Origin: Ga0077555 sp041397775
Lineage (GTDB): Bacteria > Pseudomonadota > Alphaproteobacteria > Rhizobiales > Hyphomicrobiaceae
NCBI GenBank assembly: GCA_041397775.1
Contig: JAWKWB010000006.1
Span: 392,022-456,021 of the forward strand
Direction of reading: 5' to 3'
Length of the DNA: 64,000 nt
A program made the position numbers and the translations under genes. The notes under the pieces were generated by a model. That model was not told the origin of the DNA, made no database searches, and saw nothing but the letters and a program-made list of their open reading frames with translations. Each line of letters opens with the position of its first letter. The stretch's first letter is position 1. Shown piece by piece: positions 18,109 through 27,202 of this stretch.

Positions 18109-19496
18109 GCCGCTTGATCGTCGCTTCGAACAGGGTCGCGGATATCGAGAAGGCCGTGCAGTCGGGCGGGCTCGCCATCGCCATCGGCGATGCGTTGCAG
18201 CGTGGCCGCGGTCTCTGGTTCGGCTGGGACGGCACCACCATCGACGACGACCAGATCGGCAACGGCATCCGCATTGCGCAGCAGGGCAACATGCGGACGG
18301 CGACAGTCCCCCTGACCAAGCGCGATTACATGGAGTACTACCTGGGCTTTGCCAACAAGGTCCTGTGGCCGATCTTCCATTACCGGCTCGACCTGAGCGT
18401 CTTCGATTCCACGTTCATCGAGGGCTACAAGCGCGTCAACCTGCGCATGGCGCAACAACTCGCCGCGCTGCTGGAGCCCGACGACGTCGTATGGATCCAC
18501 GACTACCACCTGATCCCGCTTGCCCAAGGACTGCGCGGGCAGGGCGTCGAGCAGCATGTCGGCTTCTTCCTGCACATCCCGTTTCCGCCCCCCGATATCT
18601 TCCAGGCCGTACCCGAGCACGAATGGCTGGCGCAGTGCCTGTTCTCCTATGACGTCGTGGGGTTCCAGACGTCTCTGGATGCGGCGAACTTCGTGCGCTT
18701 CGTGGTCGAGCACGCGGGCGGCGAGGCCCTTCCCGGCGACCGCCTGAGAGCCTTCGGCCGCGTGATCACGGCACGGGCATTTCCGATCGGGATCGATGCG
18801 GATGCCGTCCACCAGATGTCGCATACGCCGGAAGCGGACGCCCACATCGCCCGCCTGCAGCGACGCAGCATGGCCAATCTCTTCATCATGGGCGTCGACC
18901 GGCTCGACTATACGAAGGGCCTGCCGGAGCGCATGCGCGCCTTCCGGCGACTTCTCGAGTTGCATCAGGAAATGCGCAAGACCGTGACGCTGATGCAGAT
19001 CGCACCACCGACGCGCGAAGAAGTGGAAGCCTATACGGACATCCGGCAGGAGTTGGAGGGGCTTTCGGGCGCGATCAACGGCGAGTACGGCGATTTCGAC
19101 TGGACGCCGGTCCGCTACATTCACCGCGCCATTCCGCGGCCGACACTGGCGGCCCTGTTCCGGGGCAGCCACGTCGGCCTGGTGACACCGCTGCGCGACG
19201 GCATGAACCTCGTGGCCAAGGAATACGTCGCGTCCCAGGACGAGGAAAATCCGGGCGTGCTGGTGCTGTCGCGGTTTGCCGGCGCTGCGGAGGATCTGCA
19301 GGAAGCCATCATCGTCAACCCATTCGATGCCGACGAAGTGGCGCAGGCCCTGCACCAGGGATTGACGATGCCCCTCGAGGAGCGACGGGAGCGCTATAGT
19401 GCGCTCATGAAGCGCGTGCGCGAGAACGACGTGACGCGCTGGCGCGAGACGTTCCTGAAGGCCCTTTCTGCGACCAAGCGGGAGGAGACGTCGTGA
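18105..19496 (+). CDS. otsA: Trehalose-6-phosphate synthase
   Basis: OtsA joins UDP-glucose and glucose 6-phosphate to trehalose 6-phosphate in the cytoplasm. The 463-residue GT20 protein begins MSRLIVASNRV and contains WIHDYHLIP near 130, FFLHIPFPP, the YDVVGFQT segment, GVDRLDYTKG near 262, and the C-terminal TPLRDGMNLVAKE and LSRFAGAAEDL nucleotide-sugar loops. ATG 18105 overlaps the GH15 stop by four bases, so synthesis is translationally coupled. It is the third gene of otsB - GH15 - otsA - glk. Confidence 0.95.
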   Translation: MSRLIVASNRVADIEKAVQSGGLAIAIGDALQRGRGLWFGWDGTTIDDDQIGNGIRIAQQGNMRTATVPLTKRDYMEYYLGFANKVLWPIFHYRLDLSVFDSTFIEGYKRVNLRMAQQLAALLEPDDVVWIHDYHLIPLAQGLRGQGVEQHVGFFLHIPFPPPDIFQAVPEHEWLAQCLFSYDVVGFQTSLDAANFVRFVVEHAGGEALPGDRLRAFGRVITARAFPIGIDADAVHQMSHTPEADAHIARLQRRSMANLFIMGVDRLDYTKGLPERMRAFRRLLELHQEMRKTVTLMQIAPPTREEVEAYTDIRQELEGLSGAINGEYGDFDWTPVRYIHRAIPRPTLAALFRGSHVGLVTPLRDGMNLVAKEYVASQDEENPGVLVLSRFAGAAEDLQEAIIVNPFDADEVAQALHQGLTMPLEERRERYSALMKRVRENDVTRWRETFLKALSATKREETS

Positions 19497-20455
19497 CGGA
19501 CTGGTGGCTTCTGGGTGATATCGGCGGCACAAATGCACGCCTCGCCGTCAGCGAGGGAGCGGGCCGGGTCGGCCATGAGCGCGCCTATGGAACGCAGAGG
19601 CTCGCGTCGCTCGACGCCGCTCTGGCCGATTATCTGGCGTCGCTGCCGCAAGACCTTTCCGTATCGCGGTGCCGGGGCGCCCGCATCGCGGCCGCGGGCC
19701 CCGTCGAGGGCAACGCCGTCAAGCTCACCAACGCACAGTGGCACATTCGCGGCGAGGACGTTTCGGCCCGGATCGGCGGCGCACCGGCCATCATCGTCAA
19801 CGACCTCGAAGCCGTGGCAGCGCTTCTGCCGCATCTTGCGGCGGGCGACGTGCGCATGATCGGCGATGCTCCGCTCTCCACGGGGTCGTCACATGCGGTC
19901 GCGATCAACCTGGGGACGGGGCTGGGCGCTGCAGCCGTCGTCAAGACGCGCTGCGGGCAGTGGCTTCCGATCGGCGGGGAACCCGGACACTTCTCCTTTG
20001 CCGTCTCGGATGCCGAAGACGCGGGACTGCTGGCCCATGCCACGACCTTCGAGGACTACCTGTCGGGCCGGGGCGTCGGACATCTCTACGACGTCGTCGC
20101 CGCGCTCGCGCAGGGGGGAGATGGAGCCGCGCCTGCCTCGCACGGCCTGTCGGCCGAAGGCGTCTTCGCAGCGGCCGCCAGCGACCCCATCGCACAACGA
20201 TGTGTCCGTCAGGTCAGCCGCATGCTCGGCCGTTTCGCCGGCGATCTCGTCTTGGCGACGGCGGCATGGGACGGGGCGTTTCTCTGCGGAAGCGTGGTGG
20301 GCGGCTGGGCGGCCGTTTGCGACACGGCGGATTTTCGCGTCGCGTTCGAAGCCAAGGGCGCGATGAGTTCGCGGATGCGCGGCGTACCGTCTGCCATGAT
20401 CCTCACTCCCGATCCCGCCTTGATCGGGCTCACTCATCTCGGCGCCGACGCATAG
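19493..20455 (+). CDS. glk: Glucokinase
   Basis: A 320-residue ROK-independent, Glk-type (COG0837) glucokinase that phosphorylates glucose with ATP. The phosphate-binding GDIGGTNARLA is at residues 8-18, NDLEAVAALLP near 103, NLGTGLGAA near 142, and GGEPGH near 162. It starts with GTG at 19493 inside the otsA stop (GTGA, four-base overlap) after GGAGGAG. In this operon it would recycle glucose released by GH15 into glucose 6-phosphate, the OtsA substrate. Confidence 0.93.
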   Translation: MTDWWLLGDIGGTNARLAVSEGAGRVGHERAYGTQRLASLDAALADYLASLPQDLSVSRCRGARIAAAGPVEGNAVKLTNAQWHIRGEDVSARIGGAPAIIVNDLEAVAALLPHLAAGDVRMIGDAPLSTGSSHAVAINLGTGLGAAAVVKTRCGQWLPIGGEPGHFSFAVSDAEDAGLLAHATTFEDYLSGRGVGHLYDVVAALAQGGDGAAPASHGLSAEGVFAAAASDPIAQRCVRQVSRMLGRFAGDLVLATAAWDGAFLCGSVVGGWAAVCDTADFRVAFEAKGAMSSRMRGVPSAMILTPDPALIGLTHLGADA

Positions 20456-20470
20456 TGCGCTCGATGCGCA

Positions 20471-20495
20471 AAGGGGCGCTCGCCGTGCGCCCCCT
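20471..20495. terminator. Hairpin between convergent glk and cytochrome c genes
   Basis: GGGGCGC and GCGCCCC form a perfect seven-base stem with a seven-base loop (20473-20493). It could stop transcripts from both sides; reading leftward it is followed by a short T run. Confidence 0.5.
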
Positions 20496-20519
20496 CGACG
20501 ACCAACCTTGTCGCTCCCG

Positions 20520-21056
20520 CTATTCCTGGATCTCCTCCAGATAGAGCGTCAGCTCGAAGATGAGCGCGCGCGACATGATCGGGTCGACGTGGTCGCGGAA
20601 CACCTCGCCCCATGCAGGCATGTCCTTGTTGCCGTGCGCCTCGATGCTGCCGCCATCGCGGATCATGCGCGCGATCGTGCTGAAGGGGAAATAGCCCTTG
20701 TTGCGCTTCTTGATCTGCGTGAGATCGGCCGGAGGCTTCTTCAGCGACTTGGCGAGTGCGCCACTGCCCTTGGCATCCAGGCCATGGCACACCGAGCAGT
20801 AGCGAATGAACTCCTCGGCGCCGGAGATGTCGCTGTCGTCGGCGATGAAGGAGGTCTCGTTGCCCCCTTTCTCCTGCTGCTGATCGCCAGCCGCGGCGGC
20901 GGGCGGGGCCGTCGCCCCCTTCGGCTTCGGCGCCACCGCTGCGGGCGGAGGAGGCGTCGGCTGGGCCCCGGGCTTGCCCGAGGATTGCGCCAGGGCCGTG
21001 CCCCCCAATGCCCCACACAGCAGGGCCGACAGAACGAGCGTTCGACTTCTCTTCAT
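20520..21056 (-). CDS. Secreted small c-type cytochrome
   Basis: A 178-residue periplasmic monoheme cytochrome c. Residues 1-23 form a signal peptide (cleavage near LAQ), followed by a proline/alanine-rich spacer of about 40 residues, then the heme motif CSVCH near 90 and the axial methionine segment NKDMPAWGE near 147. The chosen start ATG 21056 has AGAGGGG eight bases upstream; a GTG three codons earlier is also open. Electron partners are not evident. It lies downstream of the giant repeat protein on the same strand, separated by about 100 bases that hold a type A palindrome. Confidence 0.87.
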   Translation of the reverse strand: MKRSRTLVLSALLCGALGGTALAQSSGKPGAQPTPPPPAAVAPKPKGATAPPAAAAGDQQQEKGGNETSFIADDSDISGAEEFIRYCSVCHGLDAKGSGALAKSLKKPPADLTQIKKRNKGYFPFSTIARMIRDGGSIEAHGNKDMPAWGEVFRDHVDPIMSRALIFELTLYLEEIQE

Positions 21057-21092
21057 CCCTTGCACCCCTCTCGTATCGAGGATGTCGCTTCT

Positions 21093-21147
21093 GCATCTGA
21101 CGTTTGGTCACGAGAGCATCAAAGCGCAGGGACCAAACGTCAGGCGC
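21093..21147. repeat. Type A palindromic repeat element (copy 2, core only)
   Basis: Arms GCATCTGACGTTTGGT and ACCAAACGTCAGGCGC surround a loop of about 22 bases. It lacks the outer AGTGTAGC arms of the other copies. It occupies the gap between the giant repeat-protein gene (stop at 21154) and the cytochrome gene. Confidence 0.75.
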
Positions 21148-21153
21148 GTGCCG

Positions 21154-24100
21154 TTAGCGGCGGCGGATCGGCACGCAGCGGTTGCCCTGGCGTACCGTTC
21201 CTCCCGGGCACGACACGCGCGGCGGCGGTCGAACCACGGGTGGCCTGGGCGGCCTGGGCCGCACGATCGGCGGACGCGGAGGAGGCCGAGGCGGTCTCGG
21301 CCGGACGATCGGGGGCCGAGGCGGCGGGCGCACCACGGGCGGGCGCGGCGGCGGACGCACGATCGGGGGCCGGGGCGGCGGGCGTACCACGGGCGGCCGC
21401 GGCGGCGGCGGGCGGACGATCGGAGGCCGGGGCGGCGGGCGCACCACGGGCGGCCGCGGCGGCGGCGGACGGACGATCGGAGGCCGGGGCGGCGGCGGGC
21501 GGACGATGGGCACACAGTGATTGCCTTGACGCACCGTTCCCGGGCGGCAGACGACAGGCGGAACGATCACTGGAACGCAACGGTTGCCGATGCGGCGCTG
21601 GCCTGGCGGGCACGGATGCGCGATGGGGCCGACGCAGCGGTTCCCCACGCGACGCTGACCCGGAGGGCAGATCACCGGAGGCGGCACGATGCCTGGAACG
21701 CACCGATTGCCGATCCGGCGCTGGCCCGGCGGGCACGGATGTACGATGGGGCCGACGCAGCGGTTGCCCACGCGATGCTGACCCGGAGGGCAGATCACCG
21801 GAGGCGGCACGATGCCTGGAACGCACCGGTTGCCGATGCGGCGCTGCCCTGGCGGGCACGGATGCACGATGGGGCCGACGCAACGGTTGCCCACGCGATG
21901 CTGACCCGGAGGGCAGATCACCGGAGGCGGCACAATGCCTGGAACGCACCGATTGCCGATCCGGCGCTGGCCCGGCGGGCACGGATGCACGATGGGGCCG
22001 ACGCAACGGTTGCCCACGCGACGCTGACCCGGAGGGCAGATCACCGGGGGCGGCACGATGCCTGGAACGCACCGGTTGCCGATCCGGCGCTGCCCTGGCG
22101 GGCACGGATGCACGATGGGGCCGACGCAGCGGTTGCCCACGCGATGCTGGCCCGGAGGGCAGATCACCGGAGGCGGCACGATGCCTGGAACGCACCGATT
22201 GCCGATCCGGCGCTGGCCCGGCGGGCACGGATGCACGATGGGACCCGGGATCGGGATGCAGCGGTTGCCCAGGCGGTGCGTGCCGGGCGGGCATGGCGGC
22301 GCCACGATCTGAACGCAGCGGCCGTTCCGCATGATCTGGCCGGGCGGGCAATGACCGGGGCTGACGATGCAGCGGCCATTGCGGAGTTGCTGACCCGGCG
22401 GGCAGATATGCGTCGCGGGAATGCAACGCCCATTGACGAAGCGCTGGCCCGGAGGGCAGTGGCCGCCCGGCATGACGCATCGGCCATGACGCAGCACCAT
22501 CGGCGGCCGGCACGCCTGGACGGGAACGCAACTTCCATTGCGGGCCGTCGTGCCTGCCGGGCAGACGCAGTGGCCTCCCCTGGCGATCATGGGCGGACGA
22601 CAGGTCGGTGCGCTGATGCACCGGCCGCGCACGGGGATGGCGCCATTGGGGCACACGCAGCGGCCGCCTCGCGCGACCAGAGGCGGGCGGCAGACCACGA
22701 TCGGCTCGCAGCGGCCATGATGAGGTGCGCGGCCGTTGGGGCAGACGCACGTGCCGCCGCGGTTGACGAGCGGGGGACGGCATACCGTCACCGGCGCGCA
22801 ACGGCCATGCTGCAAGCGTGTGCCTTCCGGACAAACGCAGCGGCCATGGCGCAGGACCAGCGGCGGCCTGCAGCCCTCCGGCTCGCTGAAGCAGCGGCCA
22901 TGATGGGGCAGCGTCCCGTTCGGGCAAACGCACGTGCCGTGTCGGCGCACGAGCGGCGGCGGGCAGCGCGGCGGTATCTTGATGACATCGATGATCGACT
23001 GGCAGCGCCCGTCGTGGCGCCACGTCCCGGGCGGGCAGCGCGGCGGCAGCGGGATGAGCGTATCGATGGGTGTGAAGATCGGGGGCGGCGCGGGGCCGAC
23101 CAGAGTGATGGGTTGCTTGGGCGGCGGGCACAGGACCTTGAAGTCCCACACCGTGCTCTTCGTGCCTTCACAATTGGGATTGACCTCGACGCGGACCTTG
23201 CGGGCGCCGGGGGGCACGCTGAACGGCTGGGTGCCCGTGCCGGAGACGCACTGCGTGTCGTGCACCAGGACGCCATCGACGAAGACGCGCATCTGGTCCT
23301 TGACCGAGACCATGTTCCATTCGATCGCGGCCTTGCCGTCGCGATTGCCCAGGTCGATCTCGACCGCCTCCGGCGCGTCGCCGCCCTGCTGCACGGTATC
23401 GTTGCACTGGGCTGTGCGCGTCCCATCCGTCGGCGGCAGGGGAGGCGCCACCGGGATGACGACCGGCGGCAGCGGTGGTGGCGGGAGAGGTGGCGGCAAG
23501 ACGTCGACGCTGTGGCAGGCGCGGTCGTTCAGCGGATTGGCATCGCCGGAAAGGCCTGCGTCCTCGGGGAACAGGGCGTCACGCAACGTATCCGTGATCG
23601 CGCCGTCGACATCGAGGCCGAAGTCCGTCTGATAGGCGGTAATGGCCGCCGTCGTCTGCGCATCCAGAACACCATCGACGGGACCGGGATCATAGCCCAG
23701 CGCGCTCAGGCGGCGCTCGATGGCCAGAATGACGTCCGCGGAATCGTCGGGACCGAGCGGGGCCCAGACGTCCTCCACGCAGTTCTCCACGGTCCCGACC
23801 ATGCCGGGCGGCAGGACGATGTCCATGGTCAGCGTCACGAACTGGCCCGGTGCGAGCGTGACCGTGTCATGGGCGCAGTTGACGCTGTCTCCCGCCTGCG
23901 TGCAGGCCCATTCGGGCTGCGGCGCGAAATTGGCCAGCGTCGCTCCCGGCGGCATCGTGTCCGTCTCGAACAGGGGGCCGTTCCACGTGCCCGTGCCGAC
24001 GTTGGCAACGGTGATGGTGAAGCTGCAGACATCGCCGGCGATACACGTGGCAGGCCCGGTCTTGCGCTTCTCGAGATCGGGCTGCGGCGGAGGCGGCGTG

Positions 24101-25851
24101 CTCGACGTCCCCTCGGTCACGACCGTGACCGTCGGCGGCGCCAGGGGCGGGGGCTGCGGCGGGGCGAGGACCGGCGCACCCGAGCACGACTGATAGACGG
24201 CCACGTCGCCGATCTTGGTGGCGTCGTCGCGCGTCAATTCCGGCACGATCGGCTGACCGGCGCCGTCGAGGTTCTGGTCGGTGTCGATCATGTAGGACTG
24301 GCGCGGGCCAGCCGGTGGATAGGCGTCCCCGCCCAAGGTGACCAACGTCATCTCTGGCAGCACGTCGGCCAGGACGGCTTCCGGTCCGCCCTGCAGACCG
24401 CTGACGTGCGAGCCGTCCGAGCGCTTGTTGGCCGCGGGATTGAAACACGGGCCTGCGGGCGAGCATAGCCAGTCGCCGGTGATCCAAACGGACTGATCGG
24501 GTGCGTTGAGGTCGACCTGGCCGGCGCGGTCGTAGCCGTAGCCGAAGTCCGCGCCACCTGCGCCGTTGGCCCGGATGCGCGGCGAGGTCATGCCGCGGCG
24601 GTCGAAGTAGCCTACGTCGTAGCGGCCGGCCAGCGTCCAGCTATCGTCCGTCTCGGCGTTGTAGCGCAGAACGCGGGCCGCGAAGGGATCGGCGAACGGA
24701 TGCGTCGCGGCGAGCCCGAGATTGCGCATGCCGCCACGTTCCGACATCAGCATCGCCTTCGCGGGGCCGCAACGCGGGAACGTAATGTCGGAGACGGGAT
24801 TGCTCGCGCCGAAGCGCGCCACGTCGACAGGGTCGATGAAGAACTCCGGCATCGACATCTCGCGCGTGACGCGCGCTGGATCGAAGTGTCCGTCCTCCGT
24901 CATTGCGACGGACCAGAGCGAATTGTGCTTCTCGTCTTCGGGGGCGGTGGCAAAGCCGGCACTGCCCAGGGCCGCGCTGCCCCACACCGCATAGTAGACG
25001 CGCACTTCACCCGTCGCATCGTCGCGGCGCACGCCGATGCCCCAGATCCTGCGCCGGAAGTCCGCGATGTTCCAGCACTCCGGCGTCGCCGAAAAATCAC
25101 CCGTGGGGCAATCGGCGATGCGGGCACGCGAGGCAGGATCGAAGGCGACGGACGGCAGGGTCGAGGGCGATGCCTTCTCCGTATCGAAGTACGTGCCGCG
25201 CCCCTCCACGCCATGATCGAAGCGGCCGAGGTCCTTGCCGTCGGCAATGGCGATGCGGTGGATCATGCCCGTCTCGAGGTCGGTGACGAGGAGCTGATCG
25301 TGCCACTGATCGTAGGCGATGTTGCCCAGCGCGGCGCCGGTGTTTTCGCGTCCGTCCAGCGTGACGTTGGAGAAGACGGCGGGCTTGTAGCCGTTCGCGG
25401 CGCTCAACTTGTAGATCGTGCCCGGGCCGCCTCCCGCCCCCCACATGCCCGGCATCCAGGCCCGGTTGTCGGCGGTGCGGTGCAAGCCGAATGCGGCCGT
25501 CGCGGTAATGTAGATGTTGGGGGGATTTGCGTTATCGAGCGCGACGCCGAAGACCTGGCCGACCTCGCGCGCCTTGACGAAGGCACGCTGCGGCTCGTTG
25601 AGCCAGTGCTGGCCTTGCGCGGGCTGTCCGGGCTTGCGGATATCCGTGATGCTGCCGACGATCCCGTCGGGATCGAGCGTTGGCGACGGTCCAGGCCTGA
25701 TCCCCGAAAACCGCGTGACGAAGGCTTCGCCGGGTTGCATGGCAGAGCCTGGGCCGGAGGCCGGGGGGGCCTGGGCGAAAGCCGCCACATGACTGAGCAG
25801 AAACACCAGCGCACCAGCGAGCATCGACAGTCGGCGCGCGGTCTTCGTCAT
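21154..25851 (-). CDS. Giant secreted multidomain protein with cysteine-rich repeats
   Basis: About 1565 residues. Start ATG 25851 has GGGGAG ten bases upstream and opens a signal peptide (hydrophobic to AAFAQ). Approximate order: 40-560, a beta-propeller-like head with many aromatic and aspartate turns; 590-695, a DUF11-like domain (FTITVANVGTG); 704-760, a peptidoglycan-binding_1-like domain (RRLSALGYDPGPVDG); 815-905, an unnamed beta domain; 935-1450, roughly thirty cysteine modules of two kinds, CRPP...GxCVCPNG...GRC and CPPGQRRxGNRC; 1450-1550, proline-arginine repeats (RPPPPRPPIV); and a final CPGG...NRC module ending in three arginines. The family is unknown. A cell-envelope structural or adhesive role is inference from the domains. 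Confidence 0.8.
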   Translation of the reverse strand: MTKTARRLSMLAGALVFLLSHVAAFAQAPPASGPGSAMQPGEAFVTRFSGIRPGPSPTLDPDGIVGSITDIRKPGQPAQGQHWLNEPQRAFVKAREVGQVFGVALDNANPPNIYITATAAFGLHRTADNRAWMPGMWGAGGGPGTIYKLSAANGYKPAVFSNVTLDGRENTGAALGNIAYDQWHDQLLVTDLETGMIHRIAIADGKDLGRFDHGVEGRGTYFDTEKASPSTLPSVAFDPASRARIADCPTGDFSATPECWNIADFRRRIWGIGVRRDDATGEVRVYYAVWGSAALGSAGFATAPEDEKHNSLWSVAMTEDGHFDPARVTREMSMPEFFIDPVDVARFGASNPVSDITFPRCGPAKAMLMSERGGMRNLGLAATHPFADPFAARVLRYNAETDDSWTLAGRYDVGYFDRRGMTSPRIRANGAGGADFGYGYDRAGQVDLNAPDQSVWITGDWLCSPAGPCFNPAANKRSDGSHVSGLQGGPEAVLADVLPEMTLVTLGGDAYPPAGPRQSYMIDTDQNLDGAGQPIVPELTRDDATKIGDVAVYQSCSGAPVLAPPQPPPLAPPTVTVVTEGTSSTPPPPQPDLEKRKTGPATCIAGDVCSFTITVANVGTGTWNGPLFETDTMPPGATLANFAPQPEWACTQAGDSVNCAHDTVTLAPGQFVTLTMDIVLPPGMVGTVENCVEDVWAPLGPDDSADVILAIERRLSALGYDPGPVDGVLDAQTTAAITAYQTDFGLDVDGAITDTLRDALFPEDAGLSGDANPLNDRACHSVDVLPPPLPPPPLPPVVIPVAPPLPPTDGTRTAQCNDTVQQGGDAPEAVEIDLGNRDGKAAIEWNMVSVKDQMRVFVDGVLVHDTQCVSGTGTQPFSVPPGARKVRVEVNPNCEGTKSTVWDFKVLCPPPKQPITLVGPAPPPIFTPIDTLIPLPPRCPPGTWRHDGRCQSIIDVIKIPPRCPPPLVRRHGTCVCPNGTLPHHGRCFSEPEGCRPPLVLRHGRCVCPEGTRLQHGRCAPVTVCRPPLVNRGGTCVCPNGRAPHHGRCEPIVVCRPPLVARGGRCVCPNGAIPVRGRCISAPTCRPPMIARGGHCVCPAGTTARNGSCVPVQACRPPMVLRHGRCVMPGGHCPPGQRFVNGRCIPATHICPPGQQLRNGRCIVSPGHCPPGQIMRNGRCVQIVAPPCPPGTHRLGNRCIPIPGPIVHPCPPGQRRIGNRCVPGIVPPPVICPPGQHRVGNRCVGPIVHPCPPGQRRIGNRCVPGIVPPPVICPPGQRRVGNRCVGPIVHPCPPGQRRIGNRCVPGIVPPPVICPPGQHRVGNRCVGPIVHPCPPGQRRIGNRCVPGIVPPPVICPPGQHRVGNRCVGPIVHPCPPGQRRIGNRCVPGIVPPPVICPPGQRRVGNRCVGPIAHPCPPGQRRIGNRCVPVIVPPVVCRPGTVRQGNHCVPIVRPPPPRPPIVRPPPPRPPVVRPPPRPPIVRPPPPRPPVVRPPPRPPIVRPPPRPPVVRPPPRPPIVRPRPPRPPPRPPIVRPRPPRPPVVRPPPRVSCPGGTVRQGNRCVPIRRR
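21631..22245 (-). repeat. Five tandem 123-bp repeats inside the giant protein gene
   Basis: The string CGATGGGGCCGACGCA recurs at 21621, 21744, 21867, 21990 and 22113, exactly 123 bases apart, with the first-copy edge at 22236. Each unit encodes 41 residues holding two CPPGQxRxGNRC modules, and a sixth, divergent unit follows. Near-identity of the copies indicates recent duplication and suggests copy-number variation between strains. Confidence 0.9.
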
Positions 25852-26263
25852 AATCGGACACTCCCCGTCTCGTGTCGTCGTCGCGACCCTCGTGGAATGC
25901 AGCGGCACGCCGCACGTCGTCGCCTCGATCCGAACCAAACGAGCAAAGCCGGCGGTTCATGCGCAATTCGGTTCGAGACGCCCGCTGCACGGTCGCCACG
26001 CCAGCGGTCGCGAGCTGGCAACGCGGCCGATTGTGCAGTTAACGAACTTATACGTAAATTAGAGAGCGCTTCCACCCTCGCCGCCTTGATAGAGGTCAAG
26101 ATTCGCAACACAGCATTCAAAATCTCCGAAATCGCGCGGTGCACAGGCGCCGTCTCGGTCAGTGAATGAGGCCTCCGGCGGCCCCCAAGCCGCGCATCTG
26201 GCGCTTGCTGGGGGATGGCGTTTACCGCACTGTCGAGCGGCAACGGCTGAAAGGCGCCCCCAC
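25852..26263. other. Intergenic region between divergent giant-protein and TauE genes
   Basis: No gene is supported in these 412 bases. An A/T-richer patch near 26035-26065 (around ACTTATACGTAAATT) stands out in the GC-rich background and is a plausible promoter zone for one or both divergent genes. I see no terminator or known riboswitch. Confidence 0.5.
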
Positions 26264-26986
26264 ATGACTTGGCTCGTACTGCTCGCGCTCGGCGTCCTGG
26301 CGGGCACAGTGGGAGGCGTGGTCGGCTTTGGCGGCTCGACGATCCTGCTGCCGGCCCTCGTCCTGGTCTTCGGCCCCAAGGAAGCGGTGCCGATCATGGG
26401 GCTGGCGGGGCTGCTGGCAAACCTGTCCCGCGTGACGACATGGTGGCGGGCGGTCGATTGGCAGGCGGCAGCCGTCTATTCGCTGACGGGAGTGCCCTCG
26501 GTGGCGCTCGGCGCGCGCTTGTTCCTGGCGCTCGACGCCCGCATGGTCGAAGGCTTCCTCGGCGTGTTCATGATCGCCATGGTGCCGGTGCGCCGCTGGC
26601 TGATGGCCCGGCAGTTCAAGATCGGACTGGGCGGATTGGCGCTGGCGGGGATCGCAGTGGGCTTCCTGACGGGAATGGTCGCCTCGACCGGGCCGCTCAG
26701 CACGCCGTTCTTTCTGGCGTTCGGGCTCGTCAAGGGCGCCTACGTGGCGACCGAGGCCCTGGGTTCGCTCTCCATTTTCTCGACCAAATCACTGGTGTTC
26801 CAGCGCTTCGGCGCCATCGGCGTGGAGACCGCGCTCAAGGGGGCCATCATCGGCGGCGCGATGATGCTGGGCTCCTGGCTCGCCAAGCGCATCGTGGAGC
26901 GACTGGAGGCCCGGCAATTCGGTGCCATCATGGATGGGGTGATGCTGCTTGCCGGCGTCTCGATGCTCGGCGCTCTGTGGGTCTGA
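26264..26986 (+). CDS. TauE/SafE-family membrane permease
   Basis: A 240-residue inner-membrane protein of the TauE/SafE family, whose members move sulfite, sulfoacetate or related anions. Seven to eight hydrophobic helices are visible and both halves carry the family pattern (GGVVGFGGSTILLPALVLVFG near the start, FLTGMVASTGPLSTPFFLAFG in the second half). The start at ATG 26264 follows GAAAGG; an in-frame ATG at 26162 would add 34 hydrophilic residues. It stands alone. A link to the sulfite dehydrogenase at 59.2 kb is speculation. Confidence 0.88.
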   Translation: MTWLVLLALGVLAGTVGGVVGFGGSTILLPALVLVFGPKEAVPIMGLAGLLANLSRVTTWWRAVDWQAAAVYSLTGVPSVALGARLFLALDARMVEGFLGVFMIAMVPVRRWLMARQFKIGLGGLALAGIAVGFLTGMVASTGPLSTPFFLAFGLVKGAYVATEALGSLSIFSTKSLVFQRFGAIGVETALKGAIIGGAMMLGSWLAKRIVERLEARQFGAIMDGVMLLAGVSMLGALWV

Positions 26987-27110
26987 GCGCGCGTCACCGC
27001 CAACGTGGCGATTGCGGCCGGCCAAGATCCCCCCTCAGGGCATCGTTAACCATTTCCAGTTACCATTTTCACCTTGGAACGACCCGGAAAATGCCATGTT
27101 GCCGGGTGAT

Positions 27111-27189
27111 CTAGTGTAGCGCATCTGACGTTTGGTACCCACTCGCAGCTGGGACCATGACCAAACGTCAGATGCAAAAGCTACACTAG
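27111..27189. repeat. Type A palindromic repeat element (copy 3, full)
   Basis: Outer arms CTAGTGTAGC and GCTACACTAG and inner arms GCATCTGACGTTTGGT and ACCAAACGTCAGATGC give a nearly perfect 79-bp palindrome with a loop of about 20 bases. It opens a block of four alternating elements between the TauE and amidase genes. Confidence 0.85.
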
Positions 27190-27202
27190 AATCATATGGT
27201 TG

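Noticed and set aside
21631..22245. CRISPR array
   Set aside because: The 123-bp units are contiguous, code for a 41-residue repeat in frame and have no unique spacers or cas genes.
20974..24468. Plus-strand open frame of about 1160 residues opposite the giant protein gene
   Set aside because: It is an antisense shadow of a GC-rich repetitive gene: its content is arginine/alanine/aspartate-rich low complexity without domains, while the minus strand has a signal peptide, recognisable domains and a ribosome site.
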